Made by a program: the position numbers and the translations under genes
Notes under the pieces: model-generated
The model's input: the letters and a program-made list of their open reading frames with translations, nothing else
The model's database searches: none
Told to the model about the DNA's origin: nothing
Shown: piece after piece, positions 25,640-33,568 of the stretch
Position numbering within the stretch: position 1 is the stretch's first letter
Layout: each line of letters begins with the position of its first letter
Origin: HGM13010 sp934527315
GTDB taxonomy: Bacteria > Bacillota > Clostridia > Oscillospirales > Oscillospiraceae
Direction of reading: 5' to 3'
Assembly: GCA_934527315.1 (NCBI GenBank)
Contig: CAKTAK010000005.1
Location: forward strand, 3,810 to 67,809
DNA: 64,000 nt

Positions 25640-26458
25640 TCAGGTCACCGGTTGTTCTTCTCCGGTCGACACGTTCAGATAAAAGGTCTTTCCGTTCGTC
25701 TGAATCTCGCACACCGGCTGCAAACGGCCGCCCGTTGCATCGGGAAGATACAGCCATACATTCCGCACACTGCGAATCTCGCTGCAAACGGAATCGCTCC
25801 GGTCCAACACCCCCAGAAATCGGGTCATCAGTGTTGCCGCGTCCAACGCCTTGGTATCCGTTTCCGTCTGCACCGTGTCCAAAATCCGCTGACCCTCGAT
25901 TTTCAGCAATTCGTTTCCCGCAAAGTGAAATCGAATCTGACTGTTCATCACCGGGCTGTCCCCATAGATTGCGGTTGCAGTCACCGTATCGGAATCCTTT
26001 TCTTGACCGGAGGTTGCGATTTTCGCCTGAATTCCCATTTTCCGCAGCATTTTCTTCGCCGCGGCAGCGGGTTCTTCCTCCCCGGTCACGGCGCCGTCGG
26101 AAAACAGAATCTCAAAGTCGCCGGTTCCTCGGAAGCTGGCTTGTCCTTTTTCGCCGTAGTAATACATAATGTTGCCGCCCTGGTCTTCCACGGTGACGGT
26201 TCCCAACACCTGCTCCACCAGTTTCTGTTCCCGGTCCAAATCCCGGCTCATGCCATAGGTCATCAGCGCGGAATTTTCCGGCAGGTCCACCTGCTCCATG
26301 GAAATCCCCCGGTTTGCAAACACCGTCTCCAAGCTTTCCATTGCCTGACGGGTGTTTTCCCGGCTCTGCTGATGGTCATTCCAAATCAACCCCAGCAAGC
26401 CCAGATTTACAAACAGCAAAATCGCAATCAGAATATTTTTGATTTTCGATGATTCCAT
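25640..26458 (-). CDS. YycI-like regulatory membrane protein of the WalRK operon
   Basis: A 272-residue protein with a single membrane helix near residues 9-25 and a large external domain. The N-terminus (SKIKNILIAILLFVNLGLL) and the place right after the yycH-like gene match YycI, which with YycH holds the kinase WalK in check or supports it, depending on species. Sequence similarity is low beyond the helix, so the call is mainly by position and topology. Its stop is followed at once by a murA promoter. Confidence 0.72.
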   Translation of the reverse strand: MESSKIKNILIAILLFVNLGLLGLIWNDHQQSRENTRQAMESLETVFANRGISMEQVDLPENSALMTYGMSRDLDREQKLVEQVLGTVTVEDQGGNIMYYYGEKGQASFRGTGDFEILFSDGAVTGEEEPAAAAKKMLRKMGIQAKIATSGQEKDSDTVTATAIYGDSPVMNSQIRFHFAGNELLKIEGQRILDTVQTETDTKALDAATLMTRFLGVLDRSDSVCSEIRSVRNVWLYLPDATGGRLQPVCEIQTNGKTFYLNVSTGEEQPVT

Positions 26459-26473
26459 CTTACCCTAACTTTC

Positions 26474-27805
26474 TCACTGTTTACTCCACAGCGGAGTGAT
26501 TCGCCACGCAACGGACAGCGTCTCTCCGTTGTCCTGATACACCCGCACCAATTTCCGTCCGCCATCGGCGCATACCAATGCCGCCGCCTGCGGGCCGGAC
26601 AGAGAAACCTCCGTTTCTCCCGTCAGCTGATATTGCCGCAGCCGCAGCTGCGCCCGGGTGATTTTTCCGGAGGTCACGGTGTATTCCGCAGCATATCCCC
26701 GCTCCAGACAAATGGGCATACCGTCCAAATAATACCCAAAGCACACCGTATAGCTTTCCGCAGCGGAATCATAGCTTGCCGCTGTCAGACGAATAACTGC
26801 GTCACCCGTATTGGTCATCAGCCGCTGGGTGGTTTGGTACAAAGCGTCCACCACGTCCGGCAGACTCGCCACGCCGTTCCACGGTCCCGGGTCGCTTTTA
26901 CTTCCGCTTTCGCTCCGCTCAAAGTTCACGCTGCCCTTTGCGTCCAGACGCAGGGTGGCGTCGCCGTCCAGATACACCTTGCCGCCGTCATTTTCCGTAT
27001 AACTGGTGGCTGTTACGGAGTTCATACCAAACACCCGGAGCAGTTCCGTCCGATTCTCCGGCACGGCAGACGCCGCGGCGGAAATACTGCGAATCTCCTG
27101 ATTGCCCGGAATGACCAGACACACCGGTTCCAAAGCGCTGTATTGGCTGCTTTCAAAGGCAAAAATTGCCTGATTGGAGGTATAAGACTGCATTCTGGTT
27201 TCCAGTGCGCTTTTGGCCAAAGCCGTGCTGCAGCAATAAACGGTCTGCCCGTTTCCGGAAGTAAAATACAGCAAAACCCGATTTTCTTCCACCGACAAAA
27301 ACAGCTGTTGTGCCGTCAGCCCGGCAAGGTTTTCCGGTGCGGAGGTGCCCAGCCATGCCGCAACGCACAGCAAATCCTGTGACTGCACAAAATCGAAAAA
27401 AACGCCCTCCCCCGACAATGCCGTCTGCCATGATTTTTGGCTCACAACCTCCGGTTTCCCCGCAGAGCCCACCGCCTCGCCCAGATAGGTAGAAAAGCGG
27501 TCGTATACCGTTTCGGTTTCGCTGCTGAACATCACGCCGTAACGGGTGCCTCGCTCCGGAGAGACGGAAATCACCAACGGCTGCGCCGCCTCGGCATAAT
27601 CCCGGCGGGTCAGTGTACCGATGGTTCCGGAATCCGTTCCCCGGAACATTTGGGTCAACTCCGGCAGCAAATCCCGGCCGCCGATGACTCCGGCTTTTGC
27701 CGACAGCAGGATTGCCGACAGCAGCAGCCCCGCAATCAAAACGTTTTTCCCGGTTTCCACCGCCGTTTTCCCATGGCGCTCCAGCCAGAGTTTCCACTTA
27801 GCCAT
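26474..27805 (-). CDS. YycH-like regulatory membrane protein of the WalRK operon
   Basis: A 443-residue protein with one membrane helix near 22-38 and a long external part. It overlaps the end of walK by eight bases and precedes the yycI-like gene by 15, the standard order walK-yycH-yycI. Residues 60-200 show the mixed alpha/beta pattern expected for a YycH domain, but no strict motif can be named. It is inferred to bind the external part of WalK. A diverged paralogue of the YycI-like protein is likely, as in Bacillus, where the two share a fold. Confidence 0.7.
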   Translation of the reverse strand: MAKWKLWLERHGKTAVETGKNVLIAGLLLSAILLSAKAGVIGGRDLLPELTQMFRGTDSGTIGTLTRRDYAEAAQPLVISVSPERGTRYGVMFSSETETVYDRFSTYLGEAVGSAGKPEVVSQKSWQTALSGEGVFFDFVQSQDLLCVAAWLGTSAPENLAGLTAQQLFLSVEENRVLLYFTSGNGQTVYCCSTALAKSALETRMQSYTSNQAIFAFESSQYSALEPVCLVIPGNQEIRSISAAASAVPENRTELLRVFGMNSVTATSYTENDGGKVYLDGDATLRLDAKGSVNFERSESGSKSDPGPWNGVASLPDVVDALYQTTQRLMTNTGDAVIRLTAASYDSAAESYTVCFGYYLDGMPICLERGYAAEYTVTSGKITRAQLRLRQYQLTGETEVSLSGPQAAALVCADGGRKLVRVYQDNGETLSVAWRITPLWSKQ

Positions 27806-29240
27806 GCTCGGGTCCCTCCACCGGCAGGGTCATGGTAATGGCAGTGCCCTTTCCCAGATCACTTTCCAGAGAAAGCTTTCCGCCGTGCCGCATTACAATT
27901 TCATTGGCAATGGACAGACCCAAGCCCGTTCCGCCGGATTCCCGGCTGCGGGCCTTATCCACCCGGTAAAACCGTTCAAATACCCGGTCCACATCTTGGG
28001 CGGGAATGCCCACGCCGTTGTCCCGCACGGTGCACCAGACCTGATTTCCGGTTCGTCCGGCGGTCATAGTAATCACACCGCCGTCTTTGGTATATTTGAT
28101 TGCATTGGAAACCATATTGATGAGCACCTGCTCAATCCGTCCACGGTCGCCCACAATTTCCGGCAAATCCGTCTGAATGTCCAACGTAAAGGTGTGGCCG
28201 TGTTTCTGCGCCTCCATCACCATGGCGCTGTACACGTCCTGCAAGGATTTTTCAAACCGGAACCGGGTGAAGGAAAATTCAATGCTGCCCGCGTCGAATC
28301 GGGACAGGGTCAGCAGATCCTGCACCAGATTGGTCATACGGTCGGACTCATTCACAATCACGTTCAAGAACTTCTGCTGCATCGCCGGGGGCATATCCGG
28401 GTCCTCCAACAGAGTCTCGGAATAGCTTTTCACACTGGTAATGGGCGTACGCAATTCGTGAGACACGTTGGCTACGAATTCCTTTCGCATCTGCTCGGAC
28501 TTTTTCAGGTTGTCCAGCGTTTCCTCCAAGGTTCCCGCCATGTCATTAAACGTCTGGGTCAAAACACCGATTTCGTCCTTTGCATGGTTTTCCGGCTTAT
28601 GGTCAAAGTCGCCGTTGGCCACTCGTTTCGCCGCAAGGGTCAGCTCCTGAATGGGCGTTACCAGTGTTTTTGCCAGCAACAAGCTCATCAGCGCCGCAAT
28701 CAGCAGGCCGATGCCCATCGCCTGCAAAATGATGCGGGTCAAATCTCCGTTCAGATTCTGAATGGTGGACTTATTGTCCACGATGTAGAGAATATAATGC
28801 CCGCCCCGACCGTTCAGCGGAATGGCCACGTCCATATAATCGGCAGACGCGTCGCTTGCATACCCCGGTTTCCCAGCCATTGCCGTGAGAATATTGGGGG
28901 TGTTGGTAATCTCCTGGGCAGGGGTATTGCTGCCGGTAATATAAATTCCGGTATATCCGTCCAGAATGTAATAATTCCGCGTTCCGGAATCAATGCCCAA
29001 CGGGCCGGTATATGCGTTCAGAATATCCGCCACGGCAGCCGACGCGCGGTCGGAATCCGCTGCGCTGCGCAGGTCCTGCGCCAGCTCCTCGGAGGAAAAC
29101 ACGGATTGCATTTCCTCATAGAACTGTTCCAGATAAAAATTCCGCACACCGTGGAGCAAAAATGCGCCTGCCACGGCCATAAACGCCACAATGAGCGCCA
29201 TGATAATCAGAACCAGTTTTGTATATAGACTGCGGCCCAT
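27798..29240 (-). CDS. walK: Sensor histidine kinase WalK
   Basis: Membrane kinase controlling wall hydrolases and lipid II synthesis through WalR. Order in 480 residues: first helix 9-30, an external sensor loop of about 130 residues, second helix about 170-190, a HAMP linker, HisKA with the phosphorylated His261 in NVSHELRTPITS, and HATPase_c with N-box NMVSNAIKYT and glycine boxes. Compared with the Bacillus protein (611) it lacks a cytoplasmic PAS domain. It lies 15 bp after walR. Confidence 0.92.
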   Translation of the reverse strand: MGRSLYTKLVLIIMALIVAFMAVAGAFLLHGVRNFYLEQFYEEMQSVFSSEELAQDLRSAADSDRASAAVADILNAYTGPLGIDSGTRNYYILDGYTGIYITGSNTPAQEITNTPNILTAMAGKPGYASDASADYMDVAIPLNGRGGHYILYIVDNKSTIQNLNGDLTRIILQAMGIGLLIAALMSLLLAKTLVTPIQELTLAAKRVANGDFDHKPENHAKDEIGVLTQTFNDMAGTLEETLDNLKKSEQMRKEFVANVSHELRTPITSVKSYSETLLEDPDMPPAMQQKFLNVIVNESDRMTNLVQDLLTLSRFDAGSIEFSFTRFRFEKSLQDVYSAMVMEAQKHGHTFTLDIQTDLPEIVGDRGRIEQVLINMVSNAIKYTKDGGVITMTAGRTGNQVWCTVRDNGVGIPAQDVDRVFERFYRVDKARSRESGGTGLGLSIANEIVMRHGGKLSLESDLGKGTAITMTLPVEGPEHG

Positions 29241-29255
29241 ACTGCTTTAACTTCC

Positions 29256-29957
29256 TTAATCGGCAAAATAATATCCCGCGCCCCGACGGGTCATAATGTA
29301 TTCCGGTTCCGCCGGTTTTTTCTCCAGCTTTTCCCGGAAACGGCGCATTGCCACGTCCACCGTGCGCAAATCGCCGAAATAGTCATACTGCCACACCTGA
29401 CGCATCAGTTCCTCCCGGGAGAAGATTTTTCCCGGCTCCGCTGCCATCAGCTGCAAAATGTTGTATTCCCGCTCCGTCAGGTCGATTTCCTTTCCGTCCC
29501 GATACACCGCATGGCGGTCCATATCAATGGTCAGGTCCTTGACCTGCAGCACGTTTTCGTTTTTCTCCGGCTGCACCGCAGGGGCAGCGGCGGCGCTGCG
29601 GCGGATGTTGGCCTTTACCCGCGCCATCAGTTCCCGAATGGAGAAGGGTTTCGTAATATAATCGTCCGCGCCGATTTCCAGACCGAACACCTTGTCCGTT
29701 TCATCTTCCCGGGCGGTCAGCATAATAATCGGCACATTGCTGCCCCCGTCCCGCAGCGCCTTGCAAACCTCAAAGCCGTCCATTTCCGGCAGCATGATGT
29801 CCAGCAAAATCAAATCCGGGTCCTGCGTCTGCGCCAATTCCAATGCCTGCTTGCCGTCAAATGCCACCAGCGTTTCGAATTCGTTCTTTTCCAGATTATA
29901 TTGCAAAATCTCTACGATTGCTTTTTCGTCATCAACAATCAACACTTTTTTAGCCAT
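29256..29957 (-). CDS. walR: Response regulator WalR
   Basis: OmpR/PhoB-type regulator of 233 residues. The receiver has the acidic pair DDEK, Asp53 in LLDIMLPEMDG, the conserved Thr in IIMLTARE and Lys in DDYITKPFS. The C-terminal winged helix has TEREYNILQLM and the recognition region VDVAMRRFREKLE. Next to a WalK kinase and yycH/yycI-like genes it is WalR, the usually essential wall-homeostasis regulator. The start overlaps the Nudix gene by eight bases. Confidence 0.93.
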   Translation of the reverse strand: MAKKVLIVDDEKAIVEILQYNLEKNEFETLVAFDGKQALELAQTQDPDLILLDIMLPEMDGFEVCKALRDGGSNVPIIMLTAREDETDKVFGLEIGADDYITKPFSIRELMARVKANIRRSAAAAPAVQPEKNENVLQVKDLTIDMDRHAVYRDGKEIDLTEREYNILQLMAAEPGKIFSREELMRQVWQYDYFGDLRTVDVAMRRFREKLEKKPAEPEYIMTRRGAGYYFAD

Positions 29958-30495
29958 TGTGCGCCTCCAGAAGTCTGGCCGTTTTCAACACGGCAACCAG
30001 AGTTTTTCCGTCCCGGATTTCGCCGTTCATGCACAGCTCCGTCAGCCGGGACAGGGAATATTTTTCCACATTCAGATATTCTCCGGCATCCGGGTGCGCC
30101 GGGTGGGGCTTTAATCCCCGGGCCAGATACAGATGCAGCACCTCCGTGCAGTAGCCGGGAGAGGCATAGCTTTCTCCCAAACCGGTCCATTCCTCCGCAG
30201 TAAAGCCCGTTTCCTCGGACAGCTCCCGCTTTGCGCCCTCCAACGGGTCCTCCCCGGATTCCAGTTTTCCCGCCGGAATTTCCAGCAGCATGGTGCCAAA
30301 GGGATACCGGAATTGACGCACACAATACACGTTGCCTTCCTCGTCCAAGGGCAGCACAGCCACGCCGCCGCTGTGATGGACCACTTCCCGCTTGGTCATT
30401 TCTCCGGTATGCAGCTCCACATCGTCCAACGTCACTTCCACAATCACGCCGTTGTACTTCTCTTCGCCGCTTTTCTTCGTCTCAAAATATTCCAT
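29950..30495 (-). CDS. Nudix hydrolase, ADP-ribose pyrophosphatase type
   Basis: A 181-residue Nudix protein. The Nudix box is visible as GAKRELSEETGFTAEEW, preceded by LEIPAGKLESGEDP, which is the hallmark of the ADP-ribose pyrophosphatase group (NudF/YffH). It hydrolyses nucleoside diphosphate sugars, probably ADP-ribose. Start choice: the ATG at 30495 has GGAGG five bases upstream, whereas the upstream ATG at 30525 would be nearly leaderless. It heads the walRK transcript, so it is likely co-expressed with the wall regulator. Confidence 0.88.
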   Translation of the reverse strand: MEYFETKKSGEEKYNGVIVEVTLDDVELHTGEMTKREVVHHSGGVAVLPLDEEGNVYCVRQFRYPFGTMLLEIPAGKLESGEDPLEGAKRELSEETGFTAEEWTGLGESYASPGYCTEVLHLYLARGLKPHPAHPDAGEYLNVEKYSLSRLTELCMNGEIRDGKTLVAVLKTARLLEAHNG

Positions 30496-30534
30496 AACTG
30501 CCTCCAGTTTATCATCATAATCCATATAAAAGGA

Positions 30535-30563
30535 AGTATATCATAATTCTGCCGACTTTTCCA
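30535..30563 (-). promoter_or_regulatory. Promoter of the Nudix-walRK operon
   Basis: TGGAAA and TATACT on the minus strand are separated by 17 bp, about 40 bp upstream of the chosen Nudix start codon. Confidence 0.6.
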
Positions 30564-30637
30564 TAGATTTTATATGGAAAGCAGCCGGACCCTCGGGGTA
30601 TCATAGTTCCAAACATTTTTACAGCGGAGGAACGCTT

Positions 30638-31126
30638 ATGGAAACACAAACCTGCACATCTCACGCCGTCACACTGTATTTTTCCCAAGAAGACCTGAAT
30701 CATCGGGGGCTGCAGCTCCCACTTGCCCCGGCCGAGGCCCGTCAACTGGTGCAATCCTCCCTGCTGACCGGCGGATTGGCCCCTTGGACCGCAATGGAAA
30801 TCGATTTATTTACATACGGCACATCCCTGCTGTTGGTGGCTCGTCCCGCTGCGGAAACTGCCGCAGCCTTTCGATTTGAAACCTTGGAGGATTTGATTCA
30901 AGCCGCCCGGCTCCTCCCCCGCGCAACGCCTGCCGTGCTGCTCTGGTCCGATGATTCTTTCCTGCTCCTGCCCGGAATTTTGCCGGAGCCGCTCCCCCGG
31001 GCTCTCTATGAATTCGGCACACCGGCGGTTTACAGCGCATACGAATGGGCCCATCTGCAGGAGCACGGAAAAATGCTCATGCCCGGCGGGGCTGTTTCCC
31101 GGCTGCAGCAATATTTCACAGATTAG
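30638..31126 (+). CDS. MecA-like adaptor protein (short form)
   Basis: A 162-residue protein whose two ends resemble MecA, the adaptor that feeds proteins to ClpCP. The N-terminus AVTLYFSQEDLNHRGL matches the MecA substrate-binding start, and the C-terminus YEFGTPAV with LQEHGKMLMPGGAVSRL matches the ClpC-binding end. MecA of Bacillus has 218 residues, so the linker and parts of both domains are shorter here. It has GGAGG seven bases before the ATG and stands alone, divergent from walRK. The MecA relation is by eye; targets are unknown. Confidence 0.6.
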   Translation: METQTCTSHAVTLYFSQEDLNHRGLQLPLAPAEARQLVQSSLLTGGLAPWTAMEIDLFTYGTSLLLVARPAAETAAAFRFETLEDLIQAARLLPRATPAVLLWSDDSFLLLPGILPEPLPRALYEFGTPAVYSAYEWAHLQEHGKMLMPGGAVSRLQQYFTD

Positions 31127-31151
31127 ACACAGTTCCGCAAGAAGTTGGGGC

Positions 31152-31180
31152 TTTTCATTTCAGGAAGAATGTGGTATATT
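31152..31180 (+). promoter_or_regulatory. Promoter of smpB
   Basis: TTTTCA and TATATT are separated by 17 bp, about 50 bp upstream of the smpB start. Confidence 0.5.
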
Positions 31181-31231
31181 AGGAATCCGAGGAGAGGTTC
31201 TCCTCCATTGACCGGGAAGGAGGTGCACCAT

Positions 31232-31696
31232 TTGTCACCGAAAGCAAAAGGCAAAAAGGAAGTTGCGTCCAACCGCAAAGCGTTCCATGATTACTTCATT
31301 CTGGACCGCTATGAGGCAGGCATTGAGCTGAAGGGAACGGAAGTGAAAAGTATCCGCGCCGGAAAGCTGAATCTGAAGGACTCTTTCTGTACCGTGAAAA
31401 ATGGTGAACTGATGCTCCTGGGCATGCACATCAGTCCGTATGACCACGGCAACCGGTTTAATCCGGACCCGGTGCGTCCCCGCCGTCTGCTGATGCATAA
31501 GCGGGAAATTCTGAAATTGGGCCAATCGGTTCAGTTGGACGGAAACGCACTGATTCCCCTGTCGCTGTACTTTAAAGACGGCCGGGTGAAGGTGGAAGTC
31601 GGCTTGTGCAAAGGCAAAAAGCTCTACGATAAGCGAGAGTCTGAGGCAGCGCGTCAGGCAAAGCGGGATATCGACCGAGCTTTGAAACAGCACTAA
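31232..31696 (+). CDS. smpB: SsrA-binding protein SmpB
   Basis: Binds tmRNA and brings it to stalled ribosomes. The 154-residue product has the OB-barrel segments ASNRKAFHDYFILDRYEAG and LKGTEVKSIRAGKLNLKDS and the basic C-terminal tail KGKKLYDKRESEAARQAKRD, which folds in the mRNA channel. TTG at 31232 is chosen because an ideal AAGGAGGTG lies just upstream; the in-frame ATG at 31145 would overlap the promoter. ppiB and the tmRNA gene lie directly downstream, a functional cluster. Confidence 0.95.
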   Translation: MSPKAKGKKEVASNRKAFHDYFILDRYEAGIELKGTEVKSIRAGKLNLKDSFCTVKNGELMLLGMHISPYDHGNRFNPDPVRPRRLLMHKREILKLGQSVQLDGNALIPLSLYFKDGRVKVEVGLCKGKKLYDKRESEAARQAKRDIDRALKQH

Positions 31697-31734
31697 GCAT
31701 TCACAACGATACAAAAGAAAAGGAGGCCATTCCC

Positions 31735-32253
31735 ATGGCAAATCCCATCGTAACGATCGAAATGGAAAACGGCGGCGTCATTAAGGCAGAGCTGTACCCC
31801 GAAATTGCACCCAACACGGTGAACAACTTCATCTCCCTGATTAACAAGGGTTTTTATGACGGTGTGATCTTCCACCGCGTCATTCCCGGTTTCATGATTC
31901 AGGGCGGCGACCCTCTGGGCAGAGGTACCGGCGGCCCCGGCTACTGCATCAAGGGCGAATTCACCGGCAACGGTTTCAAAAACGACCTGCACCACAGCGC
32001 AGGTGTGCTGTCCATGGCTCGCACCATGGCTCCCAACTCCGCCGGCAGCCAGTTCTTCATCATGCATGAAGACGCTCCCCATCTGGACGGCCAGTATGCA
32101 TCTTTCGGCAAAGTCATCGAGGGTATGGACGTGGTCGATGCCATTGCAAACACCAAGCGCGACTTCAACGATAAGCCCCGTCAGGAGCAGAAAATGAAGC
32201 ACGTGACCGTGGAAACCTTCGGCGTGGAATATCCGGAGCCCGAAAAGGCCTGA
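31735..32253 (+). CDS. ppiB: Peptidyl-prolyl cis-trans isomerase, cyclophilin type
   Basis: Cytoplasmic cyclophilin that speeds prolyl bond isomerisation during folding. The 172-residue protein lacks a signal peptide. Core motifs are FYDGVIFHRVIPGFMIQGGD, SMARTMAPNSAGSQFFI and FGKVIEGMDVVD, including the catalytic Arg in FHRV. A ribosome site (AAGGAGG) precedes the ATG. It sits between smpB and the tmRNA gene, with codon use like a highly expressed gene (many AAC, GGC, CTG). Confidence 0.95.
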   Translation: MANPIVTIEMENGGVIKAELYPEIAPNTVNNFISLINKGFYDGVIFHRVIPGFMIQGGDPLGRGTGGPGYCIKGEFTGNGFKNDLHHSAGVLSMARTMAPNSAGSQFFIMHEDAPHLDGQYASFGKVIEGMDVVDAIANTKRDFNDKPRQEQKMKHVTVETFGVEYPEPEKA

Positions 32254-32288
32254 TTTTCCCGATTCAGCGTTTCGTTTCTTCTCTCCCC

Positions 32289-32317
32289 TCTCCGGTAATC
32301 CAAACGATTGCCGGAGA
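32289..32317 (+). other. Stem-loop between ppiB and the tmRNA gene
   Basis: An 11-bp stem with one U-G pair (TCTCCGGTAAT with ATTGCCGGAGA, seven-base loop) lies 36 bp after the ppiB stop. No T-tract follows, so it may be a processing or stabilising hairpin on a ppiB-ssrA transcript rather than a terminator. No clear promoter was found for the tmRNA itself. Confidence 0.5.
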
Positions 32318-32345
32318 GCCCGGAGTTTCCCCATTGTTTTCACAT

Positions 32346-32694
32346 GGGGGTGTTCCGGTTTCGACGGGGGCGTAGAGGCAGAGATAGCGGGCAGATGCGC
32401 CTACCATCTTTAAAATGGGCAACTTTATAAATTAAAGAACAACAACGAAACTGTTCTTCTCGCTGCTTAATTAGCGAGCGTCGCGCCCGGGAGGCCCACG
32501 GCCCGGGAGGCGGCGTCGATGAGTGGGGAACGTGCGTACGGTAAGCTTTGCCCGTGCCACGCATGATGAAGCTACCAAGTCCTGCAGCATGATGGCCTGC
32601 GGCAGGGTAAGGGAATGTAAATGACCCTCTGCGCCCGGAGAGGTCTCTGTTAAAGCGCTTTCGGACACGGGTTCAACTCCCGTCACCTCCACCA
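32346..32694 (+). ncRNA. ssrA: Transfer-messenger RNA (tmRNA)
   Basis: The RNA rescues stalled ribosomes and tags the unfinished protein. Its 5' end GGGGGTGTTCCGGTTTCGAC and its 3' end with the T-arm (GGGTTCAACTCCC) and encoded CCA form the tRNA-like part; GGGGGTG pairs with CACCTCC. A tag reading frame is seen at 32438-32470: Asn-Asn-Asn-Glu-Thr-Val-Leu-Leu-Ala-Ala-stop. The codons just before it are TTA and AAG, so the resume codon is probably not Ala, and cannot be fixed by eye. Length 349 nt is normal. A T-rich hairpin follows directly. Confidence 0.97.
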
Positions 32695-32699
32695 AACAA

Positions 32700-32739
32700 G
32701 TACGGCAATCCATGATACAATGGGTTGCCGTACTTTTTT
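32700..32739 (+). terminator. Terminator of the tmRNA gene
   Basis: A 12-bp stem (GTACGGCAATCC with GGGTTGCCGTAC, one wobble/mismatch) is followed by TTTTTTC, five bases after the encoded CCA. Confidence 0.92.
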
Positions 32740-32839
32740 CTTATTTTCGAGTATGGGGTGCTAAAGTCCTCAGTAGGAAATGCAGACAAAATCTCACTCC
32801 CATCCAAAATTGGTGGTTTATATCTAATGCTTGCGATTC

Positions 32840-32870
32840 GCTTGCATATTGCAAGCAATAGTAGTATACT
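32840..32870 (+). promoter_or_regulatory. Promoter and operator of the relB-type antitoxin gene
   Basis: TTGCAT (32842-32847) and TATACT (32865-32870) are separated by 17 bp. The -35 box lies inside a perfect palindrome GCTTGCA-TAT-TGCAAGC (32840-32856). Type II antitoxins of the ribbon-helix-helix kind repress their own promoter by binding such palindromes, so this is most likely the RelB operator. Confidence 0.72.
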
Positions 32871-32894
32871 ATATTCGCAAGGAGGCGATGAGCT

Positions 32895-33200
32895 ATGGCA
32901 AGAACTTCTAATGTGTTCGCGCGTGTAGAGCCTGAAATCAAAGAGCAGGCTGAGCAGATACTTGATCAACTCGGTATCCCCATGTCCAATGCCGTCAGTA
33001 TGTTTCTGCGGCAGGTCGTTCTGCAGCGCGGCATTCCGTTTGAAATGAAACTGCCGGAGAGCAAGCCGCTGGCTTTCGGTTCTTTAACGAAGGAGCAGCG
33101 GGACGCAGAACTTGAAAAAGGCATGGCAGACATCCGTGAGGGCCGCACCTATTCCGCGCAGAGCGTCATGGATGAACTAAAAAGGGATTACGGCGTATGA
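32895..33200 (+). CDS. RelB/DinJ family antitoxin
   Basis: A 101-residue antitoxin with an N-terminal ribbon-helix-helix DNA-binding part (VFARVEPEIKEQAEQILDQL, then GIPMSNAVSMFLRQVV) and a C-terminal toxin-binding tail. The sequence is that of the DinJ branch widely found in gut Clostridia. GGAGG lies nine bases before the ATG. The gene is intact, but the toxin gene that should follow is truncated (next entry), so the antitoxin may be an orphan repressor or may counter a toxin elsewhere. Base composition is more AT-rich than the neighbours, and it lies right after the tmRNA gene, a known integration target; acquisition by transfer is plausible. Confidence 0.9.
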   Translation: MARTSNVFARVEPEIKEQAEQILDQLGIPMSNAVSMFLRQVVLQRGIPFEMKLPESKPLAFGSLTKEQRDAELEKGMADIREGRTYSAQSVMDELKRDYGV

Positions 33201-33201
33201 A

Positions 33202-33384
33202 TTGGGACGGTATCGGCTTTATGATGAAGAGCCTTGGCAAAGTCAAGGATTACGTTGTTTCCCTGTCAAAAATTATCTTATCTTCTATTACCCGGACGAA
33301 ACCAAAAACACGGTTTATGCCGTCCGTATCATTTATGGCGGACGGGATATCAGCCATCAGCTGAGTGAAACCGAAACAATCTGA
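33202..33384 (+). pseudogene. Truncated RelE/YafQ-type toxin gene (C-terminal half only)
   Basis: The 60-codon frame keeps the second half of a RelE/ParE-fold toxin: GRYRLYDEEPWQSQG, then VKNYLIFYYPDE and the end segment RIIYGGRDISHQLSE. About 50 N-terminal residues are missing. The ATG that overlaps the antitoxin stop at 33197 is out of frame with the remnant, so a deletion has removed the start and shifted the frame. The remnant begins at a TTG and has no ribosome site. Without the N-terminal helices it is unlikely to be a working toxin, though a short product cannot be excluded. Confidence 0.8.
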
Positions 33385-33399
33385 ATTCAATACAGCGAG

Positions 33400-33429
33400 A
33401 GCATCTGTTCGCATGAGTAGGTGCTTTTT
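33400..33429 (+). terminator. Terminator after the toxin remnant
   Basis: A 7-bp stem (AGCATCT with AGGTGCT, one wobble) is followed by TTTTTC, 15 bp after the remnant stop. Confidence 0.6.
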
Positions 33430-33533
33430 CTATGTCCATTTTTCGACAGACATGCTATCTCAAGTCATAATTTTTTACAGAAAGAATGTGATTCCGCAAA
33501 ATATCTGTCATAGACACCAGCGCTTTTATAGAC

Positions 33534-33563
33534 GAAAAGACCTGCCATTTGGCAGGTCTTTTC
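33534..33563 (-). terminator. Terminator after rqcH (bidirectional)
   Basis: A perfect 13-bp stem (GAAAAGACCTGCC with GGCAGGTCTTTTC, four-base loop) lies six bases after the rqcH stop, with a T-rich lower stem on either strand. It can also stop transcription from the plus side. Confidence 0.9.
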
Positions 33564-33568
33564 CTATT

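Noticed and set aside
30515..30754. 79-codon minus-strand frame ahead of the Nudix gene
   Set aside because: It overlaps the start of the divergent MecA-like gene and the operon promoter, with no family resemblance.
32471..32713. Small minus-strand frame over the tmRNA with a VEVTGVEP-like product
   Set aside because: A known kind of spurious translation of the tmRNA reverse strand. It was useful only because the same wording in the reverse frame over ftsK revealed the 36-bp copy.
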